NCBI GenBank assembly: GCA_963737705.1 | Contig: CAVTTP010000007.1 | Span: forward strand, 1 to 64,000 | Length of the DNA: 64,000 nucleotides | Source: PALSA-607 sp963737705 | Lineage (GTDB): Bacteria; Actinomycetota; Actinomycetes; Acidothermales; Acidothermaceae | Direction: 5' to 3' | Shown here: piece after piece, positions 52,280 through 60,706 of the stretch | Position numbering within the stretch: the first letter of the stretch is position 1 | Layout of the letters: every line of letters begins with the position of its first letter | The notes under the pieces: model-generated | What the model was told of the DNA's origin: nothing | Seen by the model: only the letters and a program-made list of their open reading frames with translations | Databases searched by the model: none | Translations under genes and position numbers: made by a program

Positions 52280-53239
52280 ATGACGCATCGTGTTCTGGTT
52301 CTCGACGACTATCAAGATGTTTCCCGCCGATTCGGTCCGTGGCAGCAACTATCCGAAGTCGCCGGCGGCCCGTACGACCTCGACGTGCGAACCGCACACC
52401 TCACAGACGAGGCCTTGGCCGCCGCGCTTGCCGACGCCGACATCGTGGTCGCGATGCGCGAGCGCACGCCCTTCTCGCGCGAGGTACTCGGACAGGCGCC
52501 CGCTCTGAAGCTGCTCGTCACCACCGGAATGGCGAACGCGGCGATCGACCTCGACGCGTGTCGCGAACTGGGCATCGAAGTCAGAGGGACTACCGGACTG
52601 CGGACGTCGACCGCGGAGTTGACCTGGGGCTTGATCCTGGCGCTGGCGCGTCACATCTGTGCAGAAGACCGCGACGTTCGCGACGGCGGCTGGCAACACA
52701 CCCTCGGCTTCGAACTCTCAGGTGCTCGGCTCGGAGTCGTCGGCCTGGGCAAACTCGGCAGCGAGGTAGCCAAGATCGGCCTCGCCTTCGGTATGGACGT
52801 CGTGGCGTGGAGCCAGAATCTGCAGCCAGAGCACGCCGCGGAGCTCGGAGTTCGGGCGGTAGCCAAAGACGAGCTTTTTGCAACCTCCGACGTCATCACG
52901 CTGCACCTGCGGCTCAGCGATCGAACGCGCGGCATCGTCGGCCACGACGAGCTCGCCGCCATGCGGCGCACGGCGTACCTGGTCAACACCTCGCGCGGCC
53001 CGTTGATCGACGAGGACGCGCTCGTTGACGCCCTTCGGTCTGACTCGATCGCAGGAGCCGGACTCGATGTCTTCGACGTTGAGCCGCTGCCCGAACAGCA
53101 CCCGCTGCGCACGCTCCCGAACACGGTGGTGACGCCGCACGTGGGGTACGTGACGACGGGCACCTACGAGCGGTGGTGGCCGCAGGTCGTCGAGAACATC
53201 GCGAGCTGGGCGTCTGGGGAGGCCGTCCGTGTTTTGTAG
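52280..53239 (+). CDS. D-2-hydroxyacid dehydrogenase family protein
   Basis: 319 residues. The NAD-binding loop GVVGLGKLGSEVAKIGLAFG lies near 150-170. Catalytic Arg is in TLHLRLSDRTRGIV or the preceding loop, NTSRGPLIDEDALVDALRSD holds the conserved region, Glu is in LDVFDVEPLP and His in TPHVGYVT. It reduces a 2-keto acid or the reverse. The stop lies inside a short tandem repeat shared with the end of the convergent DUF1349 gene. Confidence 0.9.
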   Translation: MTHRVLVLDDYQDVSRRFGPWQQLSEVAGGPYDLDVRTAHLTDEALAAALADADIVVAMRERTPFSREVLGQAPALKLLVTTGMANAAIDLDACRELGIEVRGTTGLRTSTAELTWGLILALARHICAEDRDVRDGGWQHTLGFELSGARLGVVGLGKLGSEVAKIGLAFGMDVVAWSQNLQPEHAAELGVRAVAKDELFATSDVITLHLRLSDRTRGIVGHDELAAMRRTAYLVNTSRGPLIDEDALVDALRSDSIAGAGLDVFDVEPLPEQHPLRTLPNTVVTPHVGYVTTGTYERWWPQVVENIASWASGEAVRVL

Positions 53240-53285
53240 GGCGGCCAGTTTTGGTAGGGCGGCTCAGTTTTGGTAGGGCGGCTCA
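53231..53285 (+). repeat. 19-bp tandem repeat across two stop codons
   Basis: GTTTTGGTAGGGCGGCTCA occurs at 53248-53266 and exactly again at 53267-53285, with a diverged 17-bp copy at 53231-53247. The stop of the dehydrogenase (TAG, 53237-53239) falls in the first copy and that of the DUF1349 gene (53283-53285, minus strand) in the last. Confidence 0.85.
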
Positions 53286-53915
53286 GTCGCCGCCGCGCAG
53301 GTCGTCGAGCGCCTCGGGAACGTAGCGCAGCTGGGAGAAGCTGGCCCGGCACCCTTCGCCGGTCGGCGATTGTGCGAGGAAACCGACGCGCACCACGTCG
53401 TCCGGCGCGAGATCGAGGTTGAAGTGGCGGATCAGGCTCCAGTGCACGCCATCGGTCGCGGCGTGGAAAGCAAAGCTGCCGGGCGTCGCCCGTGAGATTC
53501 GAAGCCAGGTCGCCGACCCATCGACGTCCCTGCTGTTGGCGTCATCCGAGACACCTCTGGTGACGACCGAGACGACCATCGGCTGCCCCGCGGGTGAGTA
53601 TTCGAGGCAGAGCTTGGCCCACGACCGCTCGTTCGCCCAGATCACGAGTACCCCGGCGTCGAACGTCGCGCCGAACTCGACCTCGACGAGCGCGCTGAGC
53701 TGAAAGCGAGGATCCGGGACGCCGATCAGCCGGGGCGCGTTCAACGACGGCTCGAGGTCGTCGGGTGACGCGAACAGGTCGCTTTGCGGGCCGGCCTCGA
53801 TCAGGACGCCGGACTCCCGCGAGGCGCTGCCGACGACCGGCTCCCAGTGCTCGGGGGCTAAGTCCCAAAAGAGCTCAAAAGGGACACCTGGCAGTTCTAC
53901 CGGGCCAGCGGTCAT
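53283..53915 (-). CDS. DUF1349 family protein
   Basis: 210 residues, one concanavalin-A-like beta sandwich. LSALVEVEFGATFDAGVLVI, WAKLCLEYSPAGQPMVVSVV, TWLRISRATPGSFAFHAATD and VRVGFLAQSPTGEGCRASFS are the conserved strands. Relatives include yeast regulation-of-enolase protein 1; carbohydrate binding is suspected. The ATG at 53915 is chosen because GAGGAG sits 5 bp upstream. Bases 53916-54126 hold no other gene. Confidence 0.82.
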   Translation of the reverse strand: MTAGPVELPGVPFELFWDLAPEHWEPVVGSASRESGVLIEAGPQSDLFASPDDLEPSLNAPRLIGVPDPRFQLSALVEVEFGATFDAGVLVIWANERSWAKLCLEYSPAGQPMVVSVVTRGVSDDANSRDVDGSATWLRISRATPGSFAFHAATDGVHWSLIRHFNLDLAPDDVVRVGFLAQSPTGEGCRASFSQLRYVPEALDDLRGGD

Positions 53916-54126
53916 CGGACTCCTCGTCGGTGGCTTCGTGCTCGTCATGGGGGCTCGTTGAACCGCGATCATCGTCCACCGCGAATGAGCCGCGAACCAT
54001 CAGGGTCAGATGTGCGTCATAACGGGTAGGACGCCATCACCGGCAGCACTGGGCGGGGCCACGGCGTCCCTGGGAATCCCGCTACCGACCCAAACGTTGG
54101 ATGCGGTGAGGACGTAGGAGGAAGAC

Positions 54127-54480
54127 ATGGCGGAAAGAGCACTTCGGGGCAGCCGACTTGGCGCGGTGAGCTACGAGAACGATAAGGGTACCGAGCTGGC
54201 CGAACGGCAGATGATCTTGTACGTCTGCCCGAACCTGCACCGGCTCGAGGTTCCGTTTTCCGTCGAAGCCGAGGTCCCGGCGACCTGGGAATGCAAGTTC
54301 TGCGGTGCGACGGCCTCCAAGGCGAACGCGGCATCGGCATCGGGCGAGCCCTCGCGGGTCAAAGCCCCTCGCACGCACTGGGACATGCTCCTCGAGCGTC
54401 GCAGCATCCCTGAGCTTGAGATCATCTTGCAGGAGCGGCTCGACTTGCTCCGGCTGACGGGGCGACGCAAGAGCGCATGA
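54127..54480 (+). CDS. rbpA: RNA polymerase-binding protein RbpA
   Basis: 117 residues, an actinobacterial transcription factor. The N-terminal tail ALRGSRLGAVSYENDKGTEL is followed by the core with YVCPNLHRLEVPF and ATWECKFCG, and the sigma-interacting C-terminus THWDMLLERRSIPELEIILQ, ERLDLLRLTGRR. It stabilises open complexes with housekeeping sigma. AGGAGG lies about 6 bp before the ATG. A strong hairpin follows the stop. Confidence 0.97.
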   Translation: MAERALRGSRLGAVSYENDKGTELAERQMILYVCPNLHRLEVPFSVEAEVPATWECKFCGATASKANAASASGEPSRVKAPRTHWDMLLERRSIPELEIILQERLDLLRLTGRRKSA

Positions 54481-54484
54481 CCCG

Positions 54485-54512
54485 CGACGCCCTCCTAAGT
54501 GGGAGGGCGTCG
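54485..54512 (+). terminator. Strong bidirectional terminator between rbpA and ppm
   Basis: CGACGCCCTCC (54485-54495) and GGAGGGCGTCG (54502-54512) make a perfect 11-bp GC-rich stem with a 6-base loop. It starts 5 bp after the rbpA stop and covers the stop of the convergent ppm gene. There is no long T-run, as is common in actinobacteria. Confidence 0.65.
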
Positions 54513-55256
54513 GTGTGTGAGTTGGTCGAAACGCCAGCGAATGCCCCATACGGTGACGCGCCATAGCGCTTCAAGCACGATTCCGCGGTTCATCTTGCTG
54601 GCGCCCAACTCGCGCTCGACGAACGAGATCGGTACCTCGACCACGCGGTAACCGCGCTGCAAGCTCCGAAGCGCCAGGTCGACCTGGAAGCAGTAGCCCT
54701 GTGACCGCACAGTCGTGAGGTCGAAGGAGCGCAGGACCTGCGCGCGGTAGACCCGATAACCCCCCGTCGTGTCGCGAAGCGGGATGCCGATGATGAATCT
54801 GGCGTAGGCGTTCGCCCCGCGGCTGAGCACCTCCCGGGACTTCGGCCAGTTGCTGACTTTGCCGCCGGCAACCCAGCGCGACCCCAGCACCACGTCTGCG
54901 TCGGCGAGCGCGGCGAGCAGATCTGGCAGCTGTTCTGGCTGGTGAGAGCCGTCGGCGTCCATCTCCACGATGGCGTCATAGCCAGCTGCCAGCGCCCATT
55001 CGAAGCCGGCGACGTAGGCGGCGCCAAGCCCCTTCTTCGCCGGCCGATGCAGCACGTGCACGTGATCGTCGCTCGCGGCGAGCTCGTCGGCGATCTTGCC
55101 GGTGCCGTCCGGGCTGTTGTCGTCGGCGACCAGGATGTGCGCTGCGGGCACCGCCTTGCGCACCCTCGCGACAATCAGCGGCAGGCTCTCACGCTCCTGA
55201 TATGTCGGGATGATCACGAGTACCCGCGCGGCAGCGGAGCCGTCGTCGGTGGTCAC
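54495..55256 (-). CDS. ppm1: Polyprenol monophosphomannose synthase
   Basis: 253 residues, a GT2 glycosyltransferase. RVLVIIPTYQERESLPLIVA, VADDNSPDGTGKIADEL, and the DxD-type EMDADGSHQP near 100 are diagnostic, followed by GSRWVAGGKVSNWPKSREVL and TTGGYRVYRAQVL. It transfers mannose from GDP-mannose to polyprenyl phosphate for glycolipid or protein mannosylation. GTG 55256 overlaps the lnt stop (GTGA). In M. tuberculosis the two are one fused protein; here they are separate and coupled. Confidence 0.93.
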   Translation of the reverse strand: MTTDDGSAAARVLVIIPTYQERESLPLIVARVRKAVPAAHILVADDNSPDGTGKIADELAASDDHVHVLHRPAKKGLGAAYVAGFEWALAAGYDAIVEMDADGSHQPEQLPDLLAALADADVVLGSRWVAGGKVSNWPKSREVLSRGANAYARFIIGIPLRDTTGGYRVYRAQVLRSFDLTTVRSQGYCFQVDLALRSLQRGYRVVEVPISFVERELGASKMNRGIVLEALWRVTVWGIRWRFDQLTHRRPPT

Positions 55257-56947
55257 GGCGCGAGCTCCTCTCGGGGATCGCGACCGTTGGGATCGCGAAA
55301 CAGTCTTGTGCGGATGAGCACCGCGACGATGGACAGCACGCCGAGTATGCCGAGCACCCATTCAGGGCCTGCACCCAGGTGATCGGCGATTGTCAGTGGG
55401 GTGCGCAGAACGACCGGCATGTCGACGATCGCCGGCGTCAACTCCTTGGTCTGTGTGACGACGTGGCCGTCGGGGGTGATGACGGCGCTGATGCCGCTCG
55501 TGGCAACAACCACGACTGCCCGCCCGTGTTCGACAGCGCGCAGCTGCGACATCGCGAGCTGCTGGCGCGTCTCAGCGGTGTGCATGTAGGTCGCGTTGTT
55601 GGTCTGCACGACGATGAGCTGCCCGCCGTGCGTCACCCCGTCGCGCACCTGCTCGTCGAACGCGACCTCGAAGCACATCACGTCGGCGATCGTGGCCGGC
55701 CCGACCGTGAGCGTGCCGGGCGTATGGCCGGGCAGGAAGTTCTGCGGGACCAGCGACGTCAGGCTCGTCAGATGGTTGATCAAGCCGCGCCACGGGATGT
55801 ACTCACCGAACGGCACGAGGTGCCGCTTCGTGTAACGCTCACCTGGGCCAGTGACGGGGTTCCAGACGATCGCGGTGTTGCTGACGTTGTTGGGCCCGTC
55901 TTGAAGCACGGCGCCCACCAGGATCGGCACACCGAGCGCGTTGGCGGCAGCCTGGATCTCGGTACCAGCCTTGGTGTCCTGGAACGGGTCGACGTCGGAG
56001 GCGTTCTCTGGCCACAGCACGAGTTGTGGTTGGGCGAGTTGGCCTGACTTCACTTCGGCGGTCAGCTTGGCTGTTTCGGCGAGGTGGTCGTTCAGGACGT
56101 CCTCGGCGCGACCCAGGAAGTGGGTACCAGGGTGCGGCACGTTTCCTTGCACGAGCGCGACCTGCACCGTCTTGCCGTCGGTCGGACGTGGCACTGCAAG
56201 ACCAAGCAGCGGGACGCCGAGGGCACCCGCCGCTGCCAGTGCGGCGCCCACGCCAGCTCCGAGACGTAATCCCGCGCCGACGCGCACGCGCGCCCTGACG
56301 CGCAACCTGCTGAACTGCGGGAACGCCGGCAGCAGCGTCAGCACGGCGAGCGCAAGGAGCGCGGCGGACAACGCGACCGCGAAGGTCACTCCCGGCGCTC
56401 CGCCCAGGGCGGCGTAGCCCGTGAACGGCGTATCTCCCTGACTGAACGCGAGCCGGCCCCACGAGAAACCGCCGAGGGGCCAGCGGTCGCGGACGAGCTC
56501 CTCTGTGACCCACAGGCAAGCGGTCCAGACCGGCCAGCCTGGCAGTCGTTGCACGACCATCGCCAGGCCGCAGCCGAGTACTGCGATGTAGGCCGCCATC
56601 ACGATGGCCAGCGCGACCCAGGCCAGTGGGGTCACGACGTGGAGCCAGAGCAAGAGCGGAACGAACTCGCCGAGACCCGCGGCGAACCCGATGGCAAGTC
56701 CCGCCCGCCAGGTCTGGCCCTTGACCGCGACCAGAATCGCCGCAGTCGCCGGCACCGCGATTGGCCACCAGGCCAACGGAGCGAAGGCCGCATCGAGAGC
56801 CAAGCCCCCGACGAAGGCGAGCACGAGGGCGACCCAGCGAGAGAGCGCTGCCGGACCGGGAACCGGCCCCCCGCCAGCGGCCGTCGGAGCGCCGGCCATG
56901 GCAGCGTCGTCGGCAAGTCGGGGTACTTCGCCGATCCGCCTCTGCAC
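55253..56947 (-). CDS. lnt: Apolipoprotein N-acyltransferase
   Basis: 564 residues: about seven membrane helices, then a nitrilase domain. The catalytic Glu is in VLWPENASDVDPF, Lys in GERYTKRHLVPFGEYIPWRG, and Cys in IADVMCFEVAFDEQVRDG. It adds the third acyl chain to lipoproteins. GTG 56947 is chosen because GAGGAG lies 5 bp upstream; longer readings add unconserved Arg-rich residues. The window has lipoprotein substrates (24852 and 47691 genes). The untranslated stretch upstream is over 600 bp and shows unusual structure. Confidence 0.93.
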   Translation of the reverse strand: MQRRIGEVPRLADDAAMAGAPTAAGGGPVPGPAALSRWVALVLAFVGGLALDAAFAPLAWWPIAVPATAAILVAVKGQTWRAGLAIGFAAGLGEFVPLLLWLHVVTPLAWVALAIVMAAYIAVLGCGLAMVVQRLPGWPVWTACLWVTEELVRDRWPLGGFSWGRLAFSQGDTPFTGYAALGGAPGVTFAVALSAALLALAVLTLLPAFPQFSRLRVRARVRVGAGLRLGAGVGAALAAAGALGVPLLGLAVPRPTDGKTVQVALVQGNVPHPGTHFLGRAEDVLNDHLAETAKLTAEVKSGQLAQPQLVLWPENASDVDPFQDTKAGTEIQAAANALGVPILVGAVLQDGPNNVSNTAIVWNPVTGPGERYTKRHLVPFGEYIPWRGLINHLTSLTSLVPQNFLPGHTPGTLTVGPATIADVMCFEVAFDEQVRDGVTHGGQLIVVQTNNATYMHTAETRQQLAMSQLRAVEHGRAVVVVATSGISAVITPDGHVVTQTKELTPAIVDMPVVLRTPLTIADHLGAGPEWVLGILGVLSIVAVLIRTRLFRDPNGRDPREELAP

Positions 56948-57077
56948 AGCACTCCTCGCGGCTTTTGCGGCCACGAGTCGTCTGTGGCTGTTTGCGCACC
57001 GTACAACGCTGCGCGTCGTCATGCGGGCGCCAGCAGGTAGCTGAGACGCAAGTGGGAGCGAACCGAGATCAAACAAG

Positions 57078-57178
57078 CCCGCGAAGCGGGTGGCTGCCGG
57101 GCAAGGGCCGGGCGCCCCTCGGACCGATCGCAATCCCGCCGGCTGCGGGACAACTACCGTTGTCTACTGGGCGCCCGG
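57078..57178 (-). ncRNA. Structured element in the lnt leader region (candidate)
   Basis: CCGGGCGCCC (57108-57117) pairs perfectly with GGGCGCCCGG (57169-57178). Between them lie two adjacent hairpins: TCCCGC/GCGGGA (57134-57139/57145-57150) and CAAC/GTTG (57151-57154/57159-57162), giving a three-way junction. A further hairpin CCCGC-GAA-GCGGG at 57078-57090 follows on the minus strand and is trailed by CTTGTTTG. I match it to no known riboswitch. It could be a leader element or a free small RNA. Confidence 0.4.
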
Positions 57179-57351
57179 ACCCTCCCGGGTGTCGCACCCC
57201 CTACCGGTGCGAAGCGGCTCCTTCGCCTGCCTGACACACCTGGACCTGGCACCTGGGCGACCTGCGCAGTGCCCGCGCGGCCGCCGAACGACCCAGGGTG
57301 ATCGAAGCGGGAAAGGGCTCTCCTCGCCGGAAATCTCGGTGGACGCCGGGG

Positions 57352-57382
57352 ACGATACCCGGTTGTCGCCATGGTCTGTCAA
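57352..57382 (-). promoter_or_regulatory. Predicted promoter upstream of lnt
   Basis: On the minus strand TTGACA (57382-57377) and TATCGT (57357-57352) are 19 bp apart. Both boxes fit actinobacterial sigma-A rules, though the spacer is slightly long. Transcription would start near 57345, leaving a leader of about 400 bases before lnt. Confidence 0.45.
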
Positions 57383-57390
57383 CCACCGTC

Positions 57391-57422
57391 TGACCTGCGA
57401 AGATGCGCATCGTCGCAGGTCA
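57391..57422 (-). repeat. 32-bp near-perfect palindrome
   Basis: TGACCTGCGA (57391-57400) pairs with TCGCAGGTCA (57413-57422), and the 12 bases between contain GATGCGCATC, itself a palindrome; only one central pair mismatches. It lies 8 bp upstream of the -35 box of the predicted lnt promoter, a usual operator or activator position. Bases 57179-57351 and 57423-57577 contain no gene I can support. Confidence 0.8.
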
Positions 57423-57577
57423 TCGACACCGTACAAAGGCCAGGCAACAGGCCGACAAAAGTCAGCAAAAGACGCTGCTCCGAAAGAGAAAGATGCCAGT
57501 GCGTCCCCTGTTACTGGCGGGGTCGCAGAGCCCGGTCCGGCGGCCGTCGACAAGCGAGGCCGATACGGCTTTCGCAG

Positions 57578-58375
57578 CTAGTCCGAGCCGGCGGCTTTGG
57601 CCGCGAAGTCGAGCAATCTGCTGATCGGATCTGTCCCGGCGACGGCCTCTTCGCCGACGCCGAACTGGGGGGTCAGTCGTTCGGCTTCGGCCAGCGGCAG
57701 CCGGGCGAGGGAGCGCGACACCGGTCCGGACGGGACGACGGAAACTGCCGCGATCGCGGGCACTGCGGCCAGCGGCGGGCGCTGCACGTGCACCTTGACG
57801 GTCGATCTGCGCGGGGCGACGACAACTGGTCGAGGCGTGACCTTGATGACCTTTGGCGCGACCGGCGCGGCCGACCCGGTCGGGCGCCGGAACACCTCCG
57901 ACACCCACAAAGTGCCACGCTTGTCGATCACGTACCCGACGCCGATCTGACTGAATGCAGCGCGCAAGATGTTGGCCCGATGTTCGGGCGAGGCCATGAA
58001 GGCGGCCTGGATGACAGGCACGGACGGCCCATGGCCGACGTTCTCGCCGACCATTTCCCAGCAGCACAGCCCAGAGCCGAGGTTCGGCGTGTGGAACAGG
58101 GCGTTGGCGTCAGCCATGCTCTGCGCCTGGTGAGTCGCTGCCGCTGTGAGGTCGCCGCTGACCGTGAGGCCGGGAAGGCCGGCGGCCGCCCGAGCCTGGT
58201 TGGTCGCCGCAACGAAGGCGGCGCCGGGGTTCGTGCTGGCGGCTGCCTGACCCGTGACGAGCACGACGCCTGCCGTCATCGCCCCCACGACGGCGAGGGT
58301 CCGGTTCGCGAGGCGTGCAGCGCGACGACGCAGAACTCCGGGGCGGCCAGTCGTAGCCGGGACAGTCAAGAGCAC
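57578..58375 (-). CDS. Secreted CAP-domain (SCP/PR1-like) protein
   Basis: 265 residues from GTG 58375, which has GGAGG about 10 bp upstream. A signal peptide (LAVVGAMTAGVVLVTGQAAA) precedes the CAP domain: FVAATNQARAAAGLPGLTVS, ATHQAQSMADANALFHTP, WEMVGENVGHGPSVPVIQAA, FMASPEHRANILRAAFSQIG. The CAP His/Glu set seems present. A C-terminal Pro/Val-rich basic region of about 110 residues may bind the envelope. Function of bacterial CAP proteins is largely unknown. Bases 58376-58547 hold no gene. Confidence 0.82.
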   Translation of the reverse strand: MLLTVPATTGRPGVLRRRAARLANRTLAVVGAMTAGVVLVTGQAAASTNPGAAFVAATNQARAAAGLPGLTVSGDLTAAATHQAQSMADANALFHTPNLGSGLCCWEMVGENVGHGPSVPVIQAAFMASPEHRANILRAAFSQIGVGYVIDKRGTLWVSEVFRRPTGSAAPVAPKVIKVTPRPVVVAPRRSTVKVHVQRPPLAAVPAIAAVSVVPSGPVSRSLARLPLAEAERLTPQFGVGEEAVAGTDPISRLLDFAAKAAGSD

Positions 58376-58547
58376 GAGCCAGTGACCTCCGAGGCAGGGT
58401 ACCCAGCAGTTCGGATGCAGCGGCTGGGAACTTGAGTAACAGTGGCAACCCGAGCCACCCTGCCCGAAACTGGCCACAAGCGCCACCCAAACCATCCGAT
58501 TGGCCAGCCGCTCGCCGCAACCGACCAATTTCAATAGCTCCTTCGGG

Positions 58548-59693
58548 TTATTCCTTCCGGAGCTGGCGGCTGATAACGAGGCGTTGCACCTGATTTGTGC
58601 CTTCCACGATCTGCAGCGCCTTGGCTTCACGCATGTAGCGCTCCACCGGATAGTCCTCGACGTAGCCATAGCCGCCGAGGACCTGCACCGCATCGGTCGT
58701 GACCCGCATCGCCATGTCCGTGCAGAACAGCTTGGCCATCGCTGCTTGTCGGGTGAAGTTCATCCCCTCGGAGGCCCGCCGTGCGGCGGCGAGATACATC
58801 GCACGGGCCGCCTCGATGCCGGTGGCCATATCGGCGAGCAGGAAGCCGACTCCCTCGAAGTCGGCGATCGAGTGCCCGAACTGGCGGCGCTGCCCGGCGT
58901 AGTCGAGCGCGACGTCAAGCGCCGCCTGTGCCAACCCGACTGCACACGCGGCGATGCCCAACCGTCCGGTGTCCAACGCGGCGAGAGCGATCGTGAATCC
59001 CTGGCCTTCCGCGCCGATGAGCCGGTCGGCGTCGACCTCAACGTCCGAAAGGTGCAGCTGGCCCGTCGGCGAGCCCTGCAGGCCCATCTTGTGTTCGGGC
59101 GGCCCGGCGCGCAGGCCGGCGCTCTCCCCCCCGACGAGGAAGCAACTGATGCCTCGCGACCGTTCGTCGGAGGTGCGAGCCATCACGGTGTAGAAGTCGG
59201 CTTGGCCGGCGTGCGTGATCCACGCCTTCGTGCCGTCGAGTTGGAAACCATCACCGAGCCGCGTCGCGCGCGTGCGCAGCGCACCGGCGTCCGACCCTGA
59301 ATCTGGTTCTGACAAGCAGTACGCACCGAGCAGCGCGCCACCGAGCATGTCGGGCAACCAGCGGGCGCGTTGTGCGTCCGTTCCGAAACGGGCGAGCGGG
59401 AAGCAGGAAAGTGTGTGAACGCTGATGCCGAGCCCGACAGTTAGCCACGCCCTGCTGAGCTCTTCGATGACTTGGAGATACACCTCGTAGGGCTGGGCCG
59501 CGCCACCGTATTCGTCGGGATATGGCAACCCGAGAAGCCCGCTTGCACCCAGCGTGACGAAGGCATCGCGCGGGAAGCTGCTGTCGCGTTCAGCCAACGC
59601 TGCGCGCGGCGCGAGGCTGTCACGGGCGATGTCTTCGACCAAGTCGAGCAGCTCGGCGGCCTCAGGCGTAGGAAGTACCCGCTCAACCTTCAT
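58548..59693 (-). CDS. Acyl-CoA dehydrogenase
   Basis: 381 residues, complete. LGAYCLSEPDSGSDAGALRT and KAWITHAGQADFYTVMART are the FAD/substrate signatures; KMGLQGSPTGQLHLSDVEV, RRQFGHSIADFEGVGFLLAD and VLGGYGYVEDYPVERYMREA complete the fold, with the catalytic base Glu in LQIVEGTNQVQRLVISRQL. Substrate chain length is not predictable. No beta-oxidation partners adjoin it. ATG start; diverges from the exonuclease gene with 49 bp between. Confidence 0.93.
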   Translation of the reverse strand: MKVERVLPTPEAAELLDLVEDIARDSLAPRAALAERDSSFPRDAFVTLGASGLLGLPYPDEYGGAAQPYEVYLQVIEELSRAWLTVGLGISVHTLSCFPLARFGTDAQRARWLPDMLGGALLGAYCLSEPDSGSDAGALRTRATRLGDGFQLDGTKAWITHAGQADFYTVMARTSDERSRGISCFLVGGESAGLRAGPPEHKMGLQGSPTGQLHLSDVEVDADRLIGAEGQGFTIALAALDTGRLGIAACAVGLAQAALDVALDYAGQRRQFGHSIADFEGVGFLLADMATGIEAARAMYLAAARRASEGMNFTRQAAMAKLFCTDMAMRVTTDAVQVLGGYGYVEDYPVERYMREAKALQIVEGTNQVQRLVISRQLRKE

Positions 59694-59742
59694 TCGCCGA
59701 TCCTGTCATGCGCCTTCGGTGCGGTCATGCAAAGCTCTTGGC

Positions 59743-60690
59743 GTGCCGCCGTCGCCTGCAGCGCCATCGGGAGGGTTGCTCCTCCTCGATACGCCGTCGT
59801 TGTATTTTCGCGCGTTCTACGGCGTTCCCGAATCTGTCACTGCGCCGGACGGAACACCCGTCAATGCGATCAGGGGGCTTCTCGACTTCATCGGGTTTCT
59901 CGTCGAGCGCTACCAGCCGGCGAGGTTGGTCGCCTGTATGGACGCTGATTGGCGCCCGGCGTTTCGGGTGGCGTTGCTGCCTTCGTACAAAGCCCATCGG
60001 GTTGCACCGCAGGGTGGTGAAACTGTTCCCGACGCACTTACGCCGCAAGTCGTCGTCATCGAGCAGCTACTCGACGCGATCGGCTTGTGCCGCCTTGGCG
60101 TGGCCGGCTTCGAAGCTGACGACGTGATCGCGACATTGGCGGTCCGCGCGCGTGAAGCCGTTGACGTTGTCACCGGCGACCGCGACCTGTTCCAGCTTGT
60201 TGATGACGCCAAGCCGGTGCGCATTGTGTACACGGCCCGCGGTGTCGGCAAAGCCGAACTCGTTGATGAGGCCACGGTTACGCAGAAGTACGGCATTCCT
60301 GGCCGCGCATACGCCGACTTTGCGGTGCTGCGCGGCGATCCGAGCGACGGCCTGCCCGGCGTTGCAGGTATTGGCGACAAGACCGCTGCGGCACTCGTAT
60401 CGCGATTCGGTTCGATGGCCGCGATCGTCGAAGCCCTGGAGTCAGACAGTGACGCAGGATTTCCTGCCGGCACGCGTACGAAACTACGGGCGGCAACTGC
60501 GTACCTCCAGTCGGCACGGGTCGTGGTCGCGACCCGAACAGACGTGCCGATCGGTGAGCTCGACGACGATCTGCCCAAGAAGATCCGCGACGAACAGGCC
60601 TTGCTCGACCTCATCCAACGCTACGGATTGAGCTCGCCGGCGGCTCGGCTGTTGACAGCACTGAAGATCAGTCCGATAGGCAAGGCGTAA
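59743..60690 (+). CDS. 5'-3' exonuclease (flap endonuclease type)
   Basis: 315 residues, the free-standing homologue of the Pol I 5' nuclease domain (Rv2090-like). LLLLDTPSLYFRAFYGVPES holds the first Asp; ACMDADWRPAFRVALLPSYK, FEADDVIATLAVRAREAVDV and VTGDRDLFQLVDD supply the metal-binding acids; GDPSDGLPGVAGIGDKTAAA is the helix-hairpin-helix. It removes RNA primers and flaps. Several GTG starts are possible; 59743 is closest to the conserved region. Confidence 0.9.
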   Translation: MPPSPAAPSGGLLLLDTPSLYFRAFYGVPESVTAPDGTPVNAIRGLLDFIGFLVERYQPARLVACMDADWRPAFRVALLPSYKAHRVAPQGGETVPDALTPQVVVIEQLLDAIGLCRLGVAGFEADDVIATLAVRAREAVDVVTGDRDLFQLVDDAKPVRIVYTARGVGKAELVDEATVTQKYGIPGRAYADFAVLRGDPSDGLPGVAGIGDKTAAALVSRFGSMAAIVEALESDSDAGFPAGTRTKLRAATAYLQSARVVVATRTDVPIGELDDDLPKKIRDEQALLDLIQRYGLSSPAARLLTALKISPIGKA

Positions 60691-60706
60691 CCCAAAACCG
60701 CGCGAC

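Noticed and set aside
57090..57581. 163-codon plus-strand frame in the lnt leader region
   Set aside because: No ribosome-binding site and no family features. The region is better explained by inverted repeats; the Lys-rich end is suggestive but insufficient.
58376..58547. Possible c-di-AMP (ydaO-type) riboswitch before the CAP gene
   Set aside because: Such switches precede envelope genes in actinobacteria, but the conserved core sequences are not present here.
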